A stretch of DNA of 64,000 nt from Xiphophorus maculatus (lineage: Eukaryota; Chordata; Actinopteri; Cyprinodontiformes; Poeciliidae). The first letter of the stretch is position 1. Every line of letters begins with the position of its first letter. The stretch covers positions 186,001 through 250,000 of the forward strand of contig NC_036444.1 of the NCBI RefSeq assembly GCF_002775205.1, read 5' to 3'. The notes under the pieces are model-generated. The model searched no databases and was not told the DNA's origin. It saw only the letters and a program-made list of their open reading frames with translations. The translations under genes were made by a program, and so were the position numbers. Shown here one piece after another: positions 48,501-58,487 of this stretch.

Positions 48501-51500
48501 TTTGGTTTCCTTCGCCGGCTGCGGCACCAGCTGAAGGCCAAACAGAACCGGTGTTGTGACTGTCAGTGCTACCTCGTCAGATTTTACAGTAGCACGGACA
48601 GATGGCTAAGTCTGTCTGTCGGTGCTACCCGTCCAAAACTGCTACCATCATGTTTACAGTCAGAAAACTATAGCAGGTTGTTAATGTTAAATATATTGGA
48701 TAACAATACTAGAGTGACTGAAGTGGAAGCTTAGCAGTTATGGTTAGCTTAGCATCGGAACAATTTCTATCCATGACGAAACCACAAGAAGATCACTTCC
48801 TTCATCTGAACATCTACCTGTTTAAAATGAAAAGCTGTAGATGTTTGCACTAATCCTTTACTAGAATATCCTACCTGTTAAAATATTTTAGATACAGAGG
48901 TTTGTAAGAATAAAACAGCATCAGACAGAGGAAACAGGTTTTTATTGGAATTAAATTAAAGACAAATACAGATCAGTGTGACTCTTTTTTGTGCATTAAT
49001 CTGTTGTATGACAGACTTTATTAAATTACCCCACAATGTGTCACTGAAATGATAGGATATGATTAATATACATTAATATTACATGGCTATTACAATCAAT
49101 CCCACATAGTATCGCTAACTTCTATTTAGCAAAGTTTAGTAATAAAAAAGAGTGTAATTAAACTAAATGTTTTAAAGTATTGGGACAAAATAGCCCAAAA
49201 AACAACATATTTTTTGTCCTGATTAACCGCCAAATAATAACTTGTTTACAGTAATGACTTTGCAGACAAAGTATGTGACGTACCATCAGGGGCGCTGCCA
49301 GGAATCTGGGGCCCCATGACAAAAGATTAAATTGGCCCCCCACGCAGCTGCTGTTACAATGTCTTGAGTCTATCTGACCCATCAAAAGTGTAACAATTTT
49401 AAAGGCTTGCAACTGCCTTGTTTTCTTTGGTCCAGTACTGATAACTAACACAATATTTACTGCTCATGAATTTTACATCCAACAGTCCACATACAGTTCG
49501 CAGTAGGTTGCTTAAATGTTGTCTGTTAGTTTTAGATACTGAAATGTTTCCCCACCAGCAACAGTCAGAGGCAACATGTAAAATATACATGAAGCATCCA
49601 GACTTCTCAATAAATGCTATGTAGTTGCATTTTATTCAATCTGTAGTTTATAACTTTAATAAAACATCTCCATATTTGTTAAAGCTGTCATCATGTCATG
49701 ACAGTTTGTTATGAGACAGATAATCTGTGAAAACAATCAATCTCCTCCACCTGCTCCCCGAGCTGCTATTGCTAGCTAAAGTAATGAAACGTTCCGACCA
49801 AAACAACCAATCAGAACCAGGAGGAGGGTCCTAGCGCTATCAATCAACCTCATTCACTCGCTGCTAAATATGCTAATGGTGGAAAAACAACTTACCATTA
49901 CAGGAAAAATGTTTATCTGCTGTCACTGGTAGCTATGCTAACTAGACTAAGCATTCACAACAGGCTGCGCTAGCTACAGCATAGGGTTGAGCAGCACCAC
50001 GAGATTGATTGACAGCACTAAAACACTCCTGTCTCTGATTGGTTGTTTCTAGAGAGAACTGGGAGAAAGCAGAGGAAATAGATTTTTCACAGATTATCTC
50101 TCAGGAGAGGAGAGAGGACGGGTCAGGAGGTCAGAGCTGCTGCTGACTGACTCACCTGTTGTTAAGAGGTAAAAGGTTCAAGTTAAATATATGAATATGT
50201 TTGTAATCTTTTTCCTTAATTCATTAAATGTTAGTGAAATGGAGGCAAACAGTCTGTAGCTAAGCTAACTATGCTAAATGGTTGATAATCTCACAGTCTA
50301 CCCACCTCTCAGAGAAAAACTGGGTTACAAATTTACACTTTTACATTTTTCTCCCTCTGTCTCGATTTTTGGAAAACCTGACTTTATTATTTTTCTTAGC
50401 AGCATAGAAACAGCCACAGTGGTTCTTGTTTTCTACTGTCTGCTGCTGAACATCGTCACCGTCAAGCAGGAAGGAACCATTTCCTGCAGATCCAGGAGGT
50501 TCAGGGCAAATGTGTGTTTTTTTGGTCTGGGAAGGGGAACATTTAATTTTTACTGCTAAAAACAATCTGAGAAAATACAATATGATAAATTTTGCAATTC
50601 ACAGGGCCCCATTTTTTTTATTTCTATGAACAATAAATAAATAAATAGTGGAGGGCCCCATGTTGGTCAGGGGCCCCGGGAATTGTCCTAACTTTCCCCC
50701 CTACACGGCGCCCCTGCGTAGCGTCGATGTGCACATTACCACAAGGTAGGACGGATTTACGGGTAGCACAGATAAACAGAACACCTGCCCTGGATCCCAG
50801 TGCTGTTGCTCTGTGACCAAATGCCTTCAGCGCAAATTTTTAAAAATCTGTAACAAAAGGATCATCTCTTTTCCTTCTGAATCTGCTGTGATCCCATTTA
50901 ACCTTGTATCTATTCTATAGCTCGTCTTGTTAACAGTTAACCTGGTGTTCCATCAGATTACCGTAGCTGTCAGAATAGCCTACATGCAGGTGATTAGCTA
51001 AAGCTAAAGCTCCTCCATCCATGATGTTAGCATTAGCATTTCTCAGCTAAGTTAGCACCTAGCGCTAGCTGCTTTTGAATCATCTTTCCTCTCTTTTTGT
51101 TCTCCTCTGGTCGTCTTGTGAGGATGTCATTATGATATAGTTTTCTATAGAGGTGGATTTACGGCAATTTAAGGTATGAAGCTCTAAGCGTCTCTGTTCA
51201 GGCATACCGGAAGCGGAAGTCGGTCTGTTTATCATTTAAACTTGAAACAGTCTTGTTGTTGTTAAGCTGCAGTGACTGAAGCCTTTAAACTGAACTGTTA
51301 AATGAACAGATTCACAAATTCAACCTTTAATTTTCGTTAAATATCTTTAATTTATTCGGCAGAAGTAAGCTCCATTTTTTTTAAACCACGCATGGGGTGT
51401 TCTTCCGGAATACAGCAGTTATTTATCTTGGCCACTGTGCAAAAACGGGAAAACAAGAGAACGTTCTTTAGGAACTGGGGAGACCGAGTTCATCCTGGGG

Positions 51501-52874
51501 TCGCCATAGCAACCTCTAACCTCTGTCTCCATGCCGACCAGCGGTTTGAGAGAAAGCCACAGAGGCCAGCAGTCGTCCTGGTGGAGAAAAACGCTCTAGC
51601 TGATCAGCCAATCACTGAAGCCCTCACAGAGCCGGCCCTAGATATAAGCGCCCTGGCCACCAGGGGGCCCCGCAGAAAATGTTTGTTGATTTGATGTTTT
51701 CAGCATCAATAAAGTAAATGAATTTAATATTTAAAGAAAACTTTACATTTCCTTTAAACTTTACAGAAAATAATAAGATTATTCTCTGCAGTCCGGACAG
51801 GAGGCGGGCCCTGAGTGAATCTGGGTCGGCCCTGCTGCTGTTTTTCTGGACCTTTTAAAGGTTAAAATGTTGGTTCAGGTTTAGAGTGCTGAGGGTTTTA
51901 ATCCAAGGTCAGCTGACCTTTTATTTCTCTGCTCTGCTGCAGGAAGAGAGGCGAGGCTGACCCCCACAAGCTGCTGCAGGACCCGGTGGTCGCCGCCATC
52001 GCAGGGAAGCACCGCCGCAGCCCGGCACAGGTCAGCAGGGTGTGTGTGTGTGTGTGTGTGCTGCAGGATGTGTGTGTGTGTGTGTGCTGACCTGAATTGT
52101 GTCCTTGCAGGTTCTGCTGAGGTTTCATGTGCAGCAGGGAATCCCAGTCATTCCTAAAAGTGACAAACCTCATCACATCCTGGAGAACACAAAGGTAGAG
52201 CCCAACAGAACTGGTCCAGAACCGCTCCTAGGACCGTTTCCTCAGATCCTCCCAGAGAGCCCCCGCCTCGGCCCAAAGCTTCCTGCCAGAGATTCATTCA
52301 GCTACCGAGAACGACTGGGAGGAAACCCAACGGCGAGACGCGCCTGCTGACCCCGTCGCCGGGCATGCCGTCGCTAGACATGCCGACCCCGACCCCATTG
52401 CTAGGCATGCTGACCCCGTCGCCGGGCATGCCGTCGCCAGGCATGCCGACCCCGTCGCCGGGCATGCCGACCCCGTCGCCGGGCATGCCGACCCCGACCC
52501 CATTGCCAGGCATGCCGACCCCGTCGCCGGGCAGGCCGACCCCGTCGCCAGGCATGCCGACCCCGTCGCCGGGCAGGCCGACCTTTCATAGATTTTCCCC
52601 GACTCGGCGCCGCCGGGCGAGGCTCTCTGGGAAAACGGACCCGGTTCTACCAGAACTCCTTGAGGTTCTGAACCAGCCTGAACCTTGCAGGTCTTCGACT
52701 TCGACCTCGGCGAAGACGACATGGACGCCCTGAGAGGCCTGGACCGTGGCTGGAAGGCCTGCGCTCTGGACGAGTGAGTAAGAACCAGAATCGGACCCGG
52801 CTGCTCGGGTCCACATGCTGACTGTGGTTGTGCTCCTCAGAATCAAGTCCCACCCCTACTACCCGTTCGAGTGA
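45525..52874 (+). CDS. Aldo-keto reductase family 1 member, ten exons
   Basis: Exons 45525-45602, 46789-46959, 47029-47145, 47394-47471, 47590-47706, 47840-47952, 51943-52030, 52111-52194, 52691-52773 and 52841-52874 join by GT-AG in phase to 320 residues, the normal AKR1 length. The catalytic tetrad is complete: Asp49, Tyr54 (in [11 protein letters not shown]), Lys83 (VVTK) and His116 (YLIHFP). The nucleotide-binding part shows [29 protein letters not shown] and IPKSDKP. AKR1 enzymes are cytosolic NADPH-dependent reductases of aldehydes and ketones. Features such as the NLFPRKDGK insert and HPYYPFE end suggest the AKR1A/AKR1B/AKR1E side of the family, but I cannot name the ortholog or substrate. 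Tyr54 is preceded by Phe-Ser, a little unusual. Intron 1 holds LINE copy C and intron 6 (4 kb) a hAT element. The gene follows tat in the same direction and is tail-to-tail with klhl36. Confidence 0.92.
45813..46527 (-). mobile_element. 5'-truncated L2/CR1-type LINE, copy C, in AKR1 intron 1
   Basis: It starts on the plus strand with GATAAGATAAGATAAGATAA (inverted 3' tail) and ends at CAGCTACCCTC before TTTGATCGAT. It is nearly identical to the 3' part of copy B over ~700 bp and keeps an open frame encoding [20 protein letters not shown] and the C-terminal region. It has an A18-A20 run near 45964-45982 that copy B lacks. The reverse transcriptase active site is absent by truncation. Confidence 0.92.
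47953..49286 (+). other. AKR1 intron 6, first part
   Basis: No gene recognised. AT-rich with short unmatched ORFs. Confidence 0.4.
49287..50715. mobile_element. hAT-type non-autonomous element
   Basis: The left end CAGGGGCGCTGCCAGGAATC and the right end ...CTACACGGCGCCCCTG form short inverted repeats (CAGGGGCGC / GCGCCCCTG). GGGGCCCCA-type blocks follow on both inner sides. Flanking octamers CGTACCAT and CGTAGCGT agree at 6 of 8 positions. Length 1429 bp with no transposase frame seen. It is in AKR1 intron 6. Confidence 0.75.
50716..51942 (+). other. AKR1 intron 6, last part
   Basis: No gene recognised. The ORF at 51392-51694 has no recognisable domain. Confidence 0.4.
52340..52585. repeat. 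GC-rich 21-bp minisatellite in AKR1 intron 8
   Basis: Around eleven copies of CCCCGTCGCCGGGCATGCCGA with CATTGCCAGGC and GGGCAGGCC variants. The 21-bp period keeps a frame open on both strands (for example TPSPGMP repeats), which mimics a coding exon. It lies entirely between the exon 8 donor (52195) and exon 9 acceptor (52690). Confidence 0.95.
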
Positions 52875-53625
52875 CGGAGGGGGCGGAGCCAGCCGGACCG
52901 CATGATGGAGATGAAGAACGACATGACCCAATCTGAAACAAAAACCTGGTTCTGGTGGTTCTGATGCTTTTATTACAGTACTGAGCACATAAACGCCTCT
53001 GGAGTGTAAAGGTCCAGTCTGGCTGGTTCTGATGAACCGCCCGATTAATTTTTTATACTTTGATTCTTCCAGAGTTTCTGCTTAGAGCTAAAAAACAAAG
53101 TCTGTTCTGACCTCTGACCCGGAACCACAGACCTGGATTCAATTCAGCTCAAACAGCATGATGCTGCCACTACCATGCCTGGCAGCAGGTCCAGACAGAA
53201 CCACAAGGTATCAAAAGCTACTTGGTTCTGTCTGGACCTGCAGACCTGCTTCCTTCCCGTGGTTCTGGACCGCTCCGGAACAGAACCGTCTGCAGCGCTT
53301 TAGTTCTCCTGGAAACATTTTAAAAAGCAAACATCTGATCAGATTGTTTCTTCCTTTGATCTTAAATAAATCTGAAGAAGCTGGTTTCCTGTTTCTGCTC
53401 TTTCACAATAAAAGTCTTGAAGGCATTTCTGCAATAATCAATGAAGGTTAAGCGGCAGCTGGGTGGACCGACCCGACCCGGTAGACGTGCAGCAGATGAA
53501 CTGGGCCTGGTTCTAATAGAGAATAAAATGTGCATAAGTTATAGAGCAGAACTCATGGTTCCAGTGGTTCTGACCCAGCAGCAGCAGAATCAGCGCAACT
53601 AAGGCGGCGATGCTCTCCCACCTCC
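52875..53625. other. Tail-to-tail region between AKR1 and klhl36
   Basis: Includes a short Tc1-type relic on the minus strand at about 53155-53215 (GGCATGGTAGTGGCAGCATC) and an AATAAA at 53407-53412 that could end AKR1 transcripts. Nothing else is recognised. Confidence 0.4.
53407..53412 (+). promoter_or_regulatory. Candidate polyadenylation signal of the AKR1 gene
   Basis: AATAAA in CACAATAAAAGTC, about 530 bp past the stop codon. No closer plus-strand signal was noticed. Confidence 0.4.
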
Positions 53626-56600
53626 TCAGCCCGGCTCCTTCTTCTCTTGTTCCGGACGCGGCGGTTCCGCCCTGACAATGCACACGCAGGCGGCGGCGCC
53701 GGCGGTGTGCATGGGCAAGTCGGGCCCTTGGGACCAGAATCCGGCATCCGGGTCGAACACCTGCGTGACCCGGGAGAAGGCGGCGCTCTCCCAGCTGTAG
53801 CCGCCCAGCACGTAGATCCTGCCGGCCCAGACCGCCAGGCCCGCCTCGCTGCCGGGCCGCAGTAGCGGCGCCGCTCGGGTCCACTGATCCGACCGCGGGT
53901 CGAAGAACTCGGCCTCCAGGATGTCGAAGCGCTCGGCGGTGTCGGCGTGGTCGTCACTGCCCCCGATGGCGTAGACGAGGTGGCGCAGTGATGCCATGCG
54001 GTGCCAGCCGCGGGCCACGGACATGGGCGGGCGGTTCCGCCAGGCCTCGCCGGGCCGGGCCAGGTCTAGGCTCAGCAAGTCCCGCCGGTACGGCCCAATC
54101 TGGAAGTCGTGACCCCCAGAGATGTAGATCGCCCCCTGGTGGACGGCGCCGGCATGGCCATAGGTGGGCCTGGAAGACAAGCAGAACCTCAGAGTCCATC
54201 ATTGAGCAGAACAGACCAGATATTTTTTGGGGCGGCTTCTTCTGCATCCTGTGTGCCATTTTTACTATTCAACTTTTATACCATTCAGCTTGTTCTGCTA
54301 ATGTTGGCTATATTTTTTGGTATTCATAAACTTTATACTTTTTAGAATATTCAGCTTTTTGGAATTTTTTCAGCCCCATTGAAATGAATGGACTAACAGC
54401 AACAGCTCCCTCCTGTGGCAGGATTGAGAATGACAATATAAAATGTCATAGGTCATTTCCTGTCTACTACAATGAACCAGGCAGGTTCAGAGCTGTCAGG
54501 GAGGAAACAAGGCAGCAGCCATTTTGAGGTTGGGCAGTAAACAGCTTTTTAACACCTGGGGAAAAGTGAATAGGTTTAAAAAACTGTTCTGCACCAATTG
54601 GTATATGGAGGACCAAAACTGACAATACAAAATAAAAGCATAAATATTTCTGCTTTTATTTAGGTCCTCCATATTGGTAATACTGTTTGTATTAGTAATA
54701 CTGTTTTTTAAAAAACATTCAGCATACACCATTCACACTGTATTTTTTGCAGAAAATGCACATTTTCTAGTTCATTTTGTCTTGTAGAAATTCATTGCTC
54801 GCCCGAACATAATGATAAAGACTCAGATCAGCTGAATATTTCACTATAATTACATTCTAGAACTTTATTTTTTAAAATGTGCAACCTTTTGGATTTAGAT
54901 AATGCGGTCAGAAGATAAAAACTAGTAGCCACGCCTAAGCTTTATTATATATATATTTTTTTGTAATTATTTTTTTATTTAGAAAGCCAGATTTCCATCA
55001 CATTCATTAATTACAGCTTTACCCATTTAAGATTGTACATGAGTATACAACCAGAGAGTCCAAGTGATTTTGTCCATACTGCCTTTCTGGTATTTTCTTT
55101 TATAAACTTTTACTAATTTCTGTTGTAAACAATAACAAAAATGAACAGAATTGAACAATAATGGGGATTGCACCATCTCGATCAATAAAAACCACAAGAG
55201 CATACAAGGGCAGGGCACATAATATATTCAATTTTTACATTGAATATATTTTCAATGTGCTTGTGGAACTCTTCCCAATATGGTTTTATTACCTGGCAGT
55301 CCAAAAAACATGGAAGTGGTTTGGCTCCGTTAGACCCACCAAGTTGCTTTGACATCGTCTCTGAATGGGTGGAACAAAAAAATAGTTTTTCCAGCAAAAC
55401 TCCAGCCATGTGTTTGATCCGGTGGAGACCCACTGCAGCTGACAGATTTCCTCCCAGCCTTCTTGTGAGATTATTACCTTCATTTCCTTTTCCTCTTTAT
55501 GTATTCTGTATTCCCATGTTTAGATAGCTGTATGGCATTATATAATTTAGAGATAATTCTGCTGTCTGATCTGGATTTAATTAGTGATAGAAACACCTCC
55601 ATGAAACTTGAATCATTTTAAAATGTCTATGAAAATAATGTCTCACCTGCAGGTACCTAAAAAAATCATATTTTTCCAGTCCATGATCCTTTGTAAGGTT
55701 TCAAAACTGAAACTCTTTGTGGACAAATGAATAATAGGTAGTTAATCCTTTTGAAATCCATAACTTGAATCGATCCTATTTGATGCAAAATCTGAAAGCT
55801 TTATTATATTTTAATAAAAAATAAATACATCAAATTCACATCACAAGTTTACATTATGTAGTTTTGGTGTTTCACACCGTCTGTGCTAAACTGCAGGTCA
55901 GATGGCTGAGCAGCTTCACCGTTTCTCTCGTTTTTCCTGCTGTCTGTTCTTCAGAGCGGCTAACTGCTAACTGCTAGCAGCGCTGCTAATTCATTCTGCT
56001 GCTAAACTTGGCGCATGTGCTACTGCGCTGCTGCTGGTTAAACTCTGATTGCTCCTCCGACTGAGCAGCTCTGGTAGCAGTCGGCATGGAAACGTAAATC
56101 ACGAGCCAATCAGTGAATGCTGCCAGCAGCCAATCAAATCGTTTCGGCGCCCTGGGCGCTGCTGGTTCTATCCCTGAAGTAAGTATGAAAATCTCTAAAC
56201 AGCCGAGCAGAACCGGGATTGGACCGGTTAGAGGCGGGCTAGTGGAAAAGCGCCTAAACTGGGGTCCCTACCTGGGCAGCGGCGGCCCATAGGCCCAGCG
56301 GTCCTCGGCAGGGCGGTAGAACTCGACGGACGCCAGCGCCCCGCCGGCGTTCCTGCCCCCCACGGCGACCAGCGACTCGCCAACGGCTGCCAGGTAGAAG
56401 TCGACCCGTCGCTGGTTCATCGGCGCAAACTAGGAGACAGGCGGGTCAGCACAGGAAGCTCTGAGCGGGGAAGAGGCGGGACTTCCTCTGACCTCGGTCC
56501 ACTGTTCAAGGCGCGGGTCGTAGCGGTGCAGCCGGTCGCAGGCGGCGTCTTCGTCGTTGTCCCTGGAGGCGCTGCCGCCCGCGGCGTAGATGAAGCCCCC

Positions 56601-58364
56601 GAGAACCGCCAGGCAGTGGTGGCTGCGCGGCGCAGGCAGCTGCGCCTGCAGCTCCCAGCGGCCCGACTCGCCGTCCAGCCGCCACATGCTGCCGCTCAGG
56701 TCCTGGCCCGGCTCGCCCACCTCAGAGAGACGCAGACCGGTGTTAACCTTTGACCTCATGTTTCAGGTTGGTCTGGAGGAAAGCGGCAGTACCTCTCCAC
56801 CAATAAGCAGCAGCCGCTCCACCCCGCCCCGCAGCGCGGTTCGGTCCGTCTGCAGCAGCGGCTGGGCGCTGGGCCGGGCCTGGTACCTCAGAGCCTCCTC
56901 CATCAGCTGCTGGCAGCCAGTTCCGTCGGGCAGCTGGGCCCGGATTGCCGGAAGAACCCAGCCCACCAGGTCTCCGGCCGGCATAAGAGGGAACCGGATG
57001 TGGGTCAGCAGCTGCTTGGCTTGGGGAGTCCGGTCCGTGTTCTGGCCCAGCCACTGCAGAGCGGCCTGCAAGAGGTTCTGCTCGCTGTCGTACTGGATCT
57101 GAGGCAGAACCAGAAGCTCCAGAACTGGTGCCAAACGTTTGGACCTGAGGTTCAGGAGTCTTACCTGGCTGCTGGACAGATAATAGGTCAGCTTGTGCAG
57201 CGGAAGGTTCTGGAGGAAGTCTGGAGTGAGGCGGAGCCTGGAGAACCGGGCCAGAACCCAGCGGTCGATGAAGCTGTCCAGCCGCTCCAGGCTGTAGAAC
57301 CGGGCCAGCTGCTGCAGGTCCAGGTAGTTCTCCTCGCTCACCTGCTGCTCCAGGTACTGGCAGCAGAAATCCACGGCACGCCACAGCTGCAGAACCAGAA
57401 CCAGAACATTCTGGTGGTGAGAAACAGCCACTGGATCAAACGAGGAGATTTCACTTAAGGAAGTCTGAGCGTTGAATAGGCCACGCCCACTGACTCTGGT
57501 ACCAGGTCTGGTCCCGGTCCCGGTACCGTGGCAGCGTCTCACCTGCAGAAGGTGCGCGGCCTCCAGCACGTCATGGACGTTTTGTCCGTCCAGCTGCAGC
57601 TGTCCGCTGTACAGGAAGTCCAGAACCGCCTCCAGGCCCACAGAGGACACGCCCACCAGCTGCACCTGGGACACATCAAGAACTGATTAATGAAGCTTTG
57701 ACTAGGACACGTCTGTTTGGCTCTGCTGGAAATAAATGATTTTTGTCTCTGAACTCACAGAGGGCAGAGGTCCGATCAGAACCATCCGGTCCCATCAGAA
57801 TCTGAGTGTTTCCACGGTGTGAATAGTTTTGTCCTACCTCTGGCTGGAGCTCCTCCCTCATGCCCAGGGTGAACATGGCCCGGAAGTAGGGGCTGCAGAC
57901 GACCAGCAGGGCCCGATGGGCCCGGAACCGCCGGCCCGCCGCCACCAGAACCACGTCACAGAACCGGGTCTGCTGGCGCTGATCGCTGAAGCCCCGCAGA
58001 ACCTCCAGCGCCTGGTCCAGGAAGCGGAACGTCTGCAGGGAGGCAGAGGCCCGTTAGAACCCGGAGATGCTGCACTGGTTCTGGTGGAACCGGCTCAGAC
58101 AGAACTGGCTCAGTCAGAACCGGGCCAGACAGGGTATGGTCAGGTAACGGCCGTTGGCATGGCAACCAACACCAATCAGCTGCACTCGGTGGTGGACAGG
58201 ATGGAGTTACGATGAAAACACCAGAGGGGACTGGAGAACTACATTACCCAGAATGCAACAGTCCAAACCATGAAACGCCCCAGTATCTGCTGCAGCTGGG
58301 CTGCTCTCACCTGCGATGGTTCGCTGACCCGGCAGAACCGACCCGGATGGTCCGGTCCGTCCAT
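53626..58364 (-). CDS. klhl36: Kelch-like protein 36 (BTB-BACK-Kelch), eight coding exons
   Basis: Coding exons on the minus strand: 58311-58364, 57838-58032, 57543-57665, 57165-57386, 56793-57098, 56493-56720, 56272-56429 and 53626-54169. They join in phase to 609 residues, against about 616 in human KLHL36. The BTB domain (about 42-150) shows [20 protein letters not shown] and [17 protein letters not shown] (about 155-260) shows [19 protein letters not shown] and [20 protein letters not shown]; six Kelch blades follow, including [58 protein letters not shown] and [17 protein letters not shown]. The similarity to KLHL36 runs end to end. BTB-Kelch proteins generally act as substrate adaptors of Cullin-3 ubiquitin ligases. 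The ATG at 58364 matches the position of the mammalian start; an upstream exon gives an in-frame alternative start (see 58440-58487). Intron 7 holds a family-Y element and an L1 tail. Confidence 0.96.
54170..54768 (-). other. klhl36 intron 7, part next to exon 8
   Basis: No gene recognised; AT-rich with short spurious ORFs. Confidence 0.4.
54769..56256. mobile_element. Family Y element, copy 2, in klhl36 intron 7
   Basis: 54769-54950 plus 55796-55990 match 11505-11865, and 55995-56160 matches about 16108-16270. The right end reads GTGGAAAAGCGCCTA as in copy 1, but the left TIR region is missing. The copy is interrupted by an L1 tail at 54951-55795. It ends about 15 bp from the exon 7 donor. 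Confidence 0.8.
54951..55795 (-). mobile_element. 5'-truncated L1-type LINE with 14-bp target-site duplication
   Basis: AAGCTTTATTATAT occurs at 54937-54950 and again at 55796-55809, and once at the corresponding point of family-Y copy 1, so the 845 bp between are an insertion. On the minus strand the frame includes [20 protein letters not shown], the C-terminal end of L1-type ORF2 (CPVIKPFW-like), and the 3' side is A-rich. Two frames overlap, so it is inactive. Confidence 0.9.
57099..57164 (-). other. klhl36: 66-bp intron of klhl36
   Basis: Donor GTAAGA and acceptor GCCTCAG bound a 66-bp segment between SSSQ and IQYDSEQ. KLHL36 of other vertebrates has no extra residues here, which supports removal. 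The segment has no stop in the exon frame and a length divisible by three. Confidence 0.85.
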
Positions 58365-58439
58365 GACAATCACCTGGGAGACAAAGACAGAGACACTGAG
58401 AGACAAAGACAGCGAACAAGGAGGAGACAGAGTCCTTAC

Positions 58440-58487
58440 CTGCGGCGGGGACACACCGGGAAGGGGGACATTTTCTTTTTGAGCCAA
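58440..58487 (-). other. klhl36: Upstream exon of klhl36 with possible alternative start
   Basis: An ATG at 58487 opens 16 codons ending CCGCCGCAG at the donor GTAAGG (58439). The intron to 58374 is 66 bp, and the next exon starts GTGATTGTC before ATG 58364 in the same frame. Use of this ATG would add 19 residues. Mammalian KLHL36 starts at the position of 58364, so the exon may simply be 5' UTR. Confidence 0.5.

Noticed and set aside
52294-52733. ORFs with [12 protein letters not shown] or TPSPGMP repeats on both strands.
   Set aside because: They lie in AKR1 intron 8 over a 21-bp minisatellite; flanking splice sites exclude them.
57676-58215. Plus-strand ORFs opposite klhl36 exons 2 and 3.
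   Set aside because: Shadow frames of GC-rich coding exons with no family similarity.
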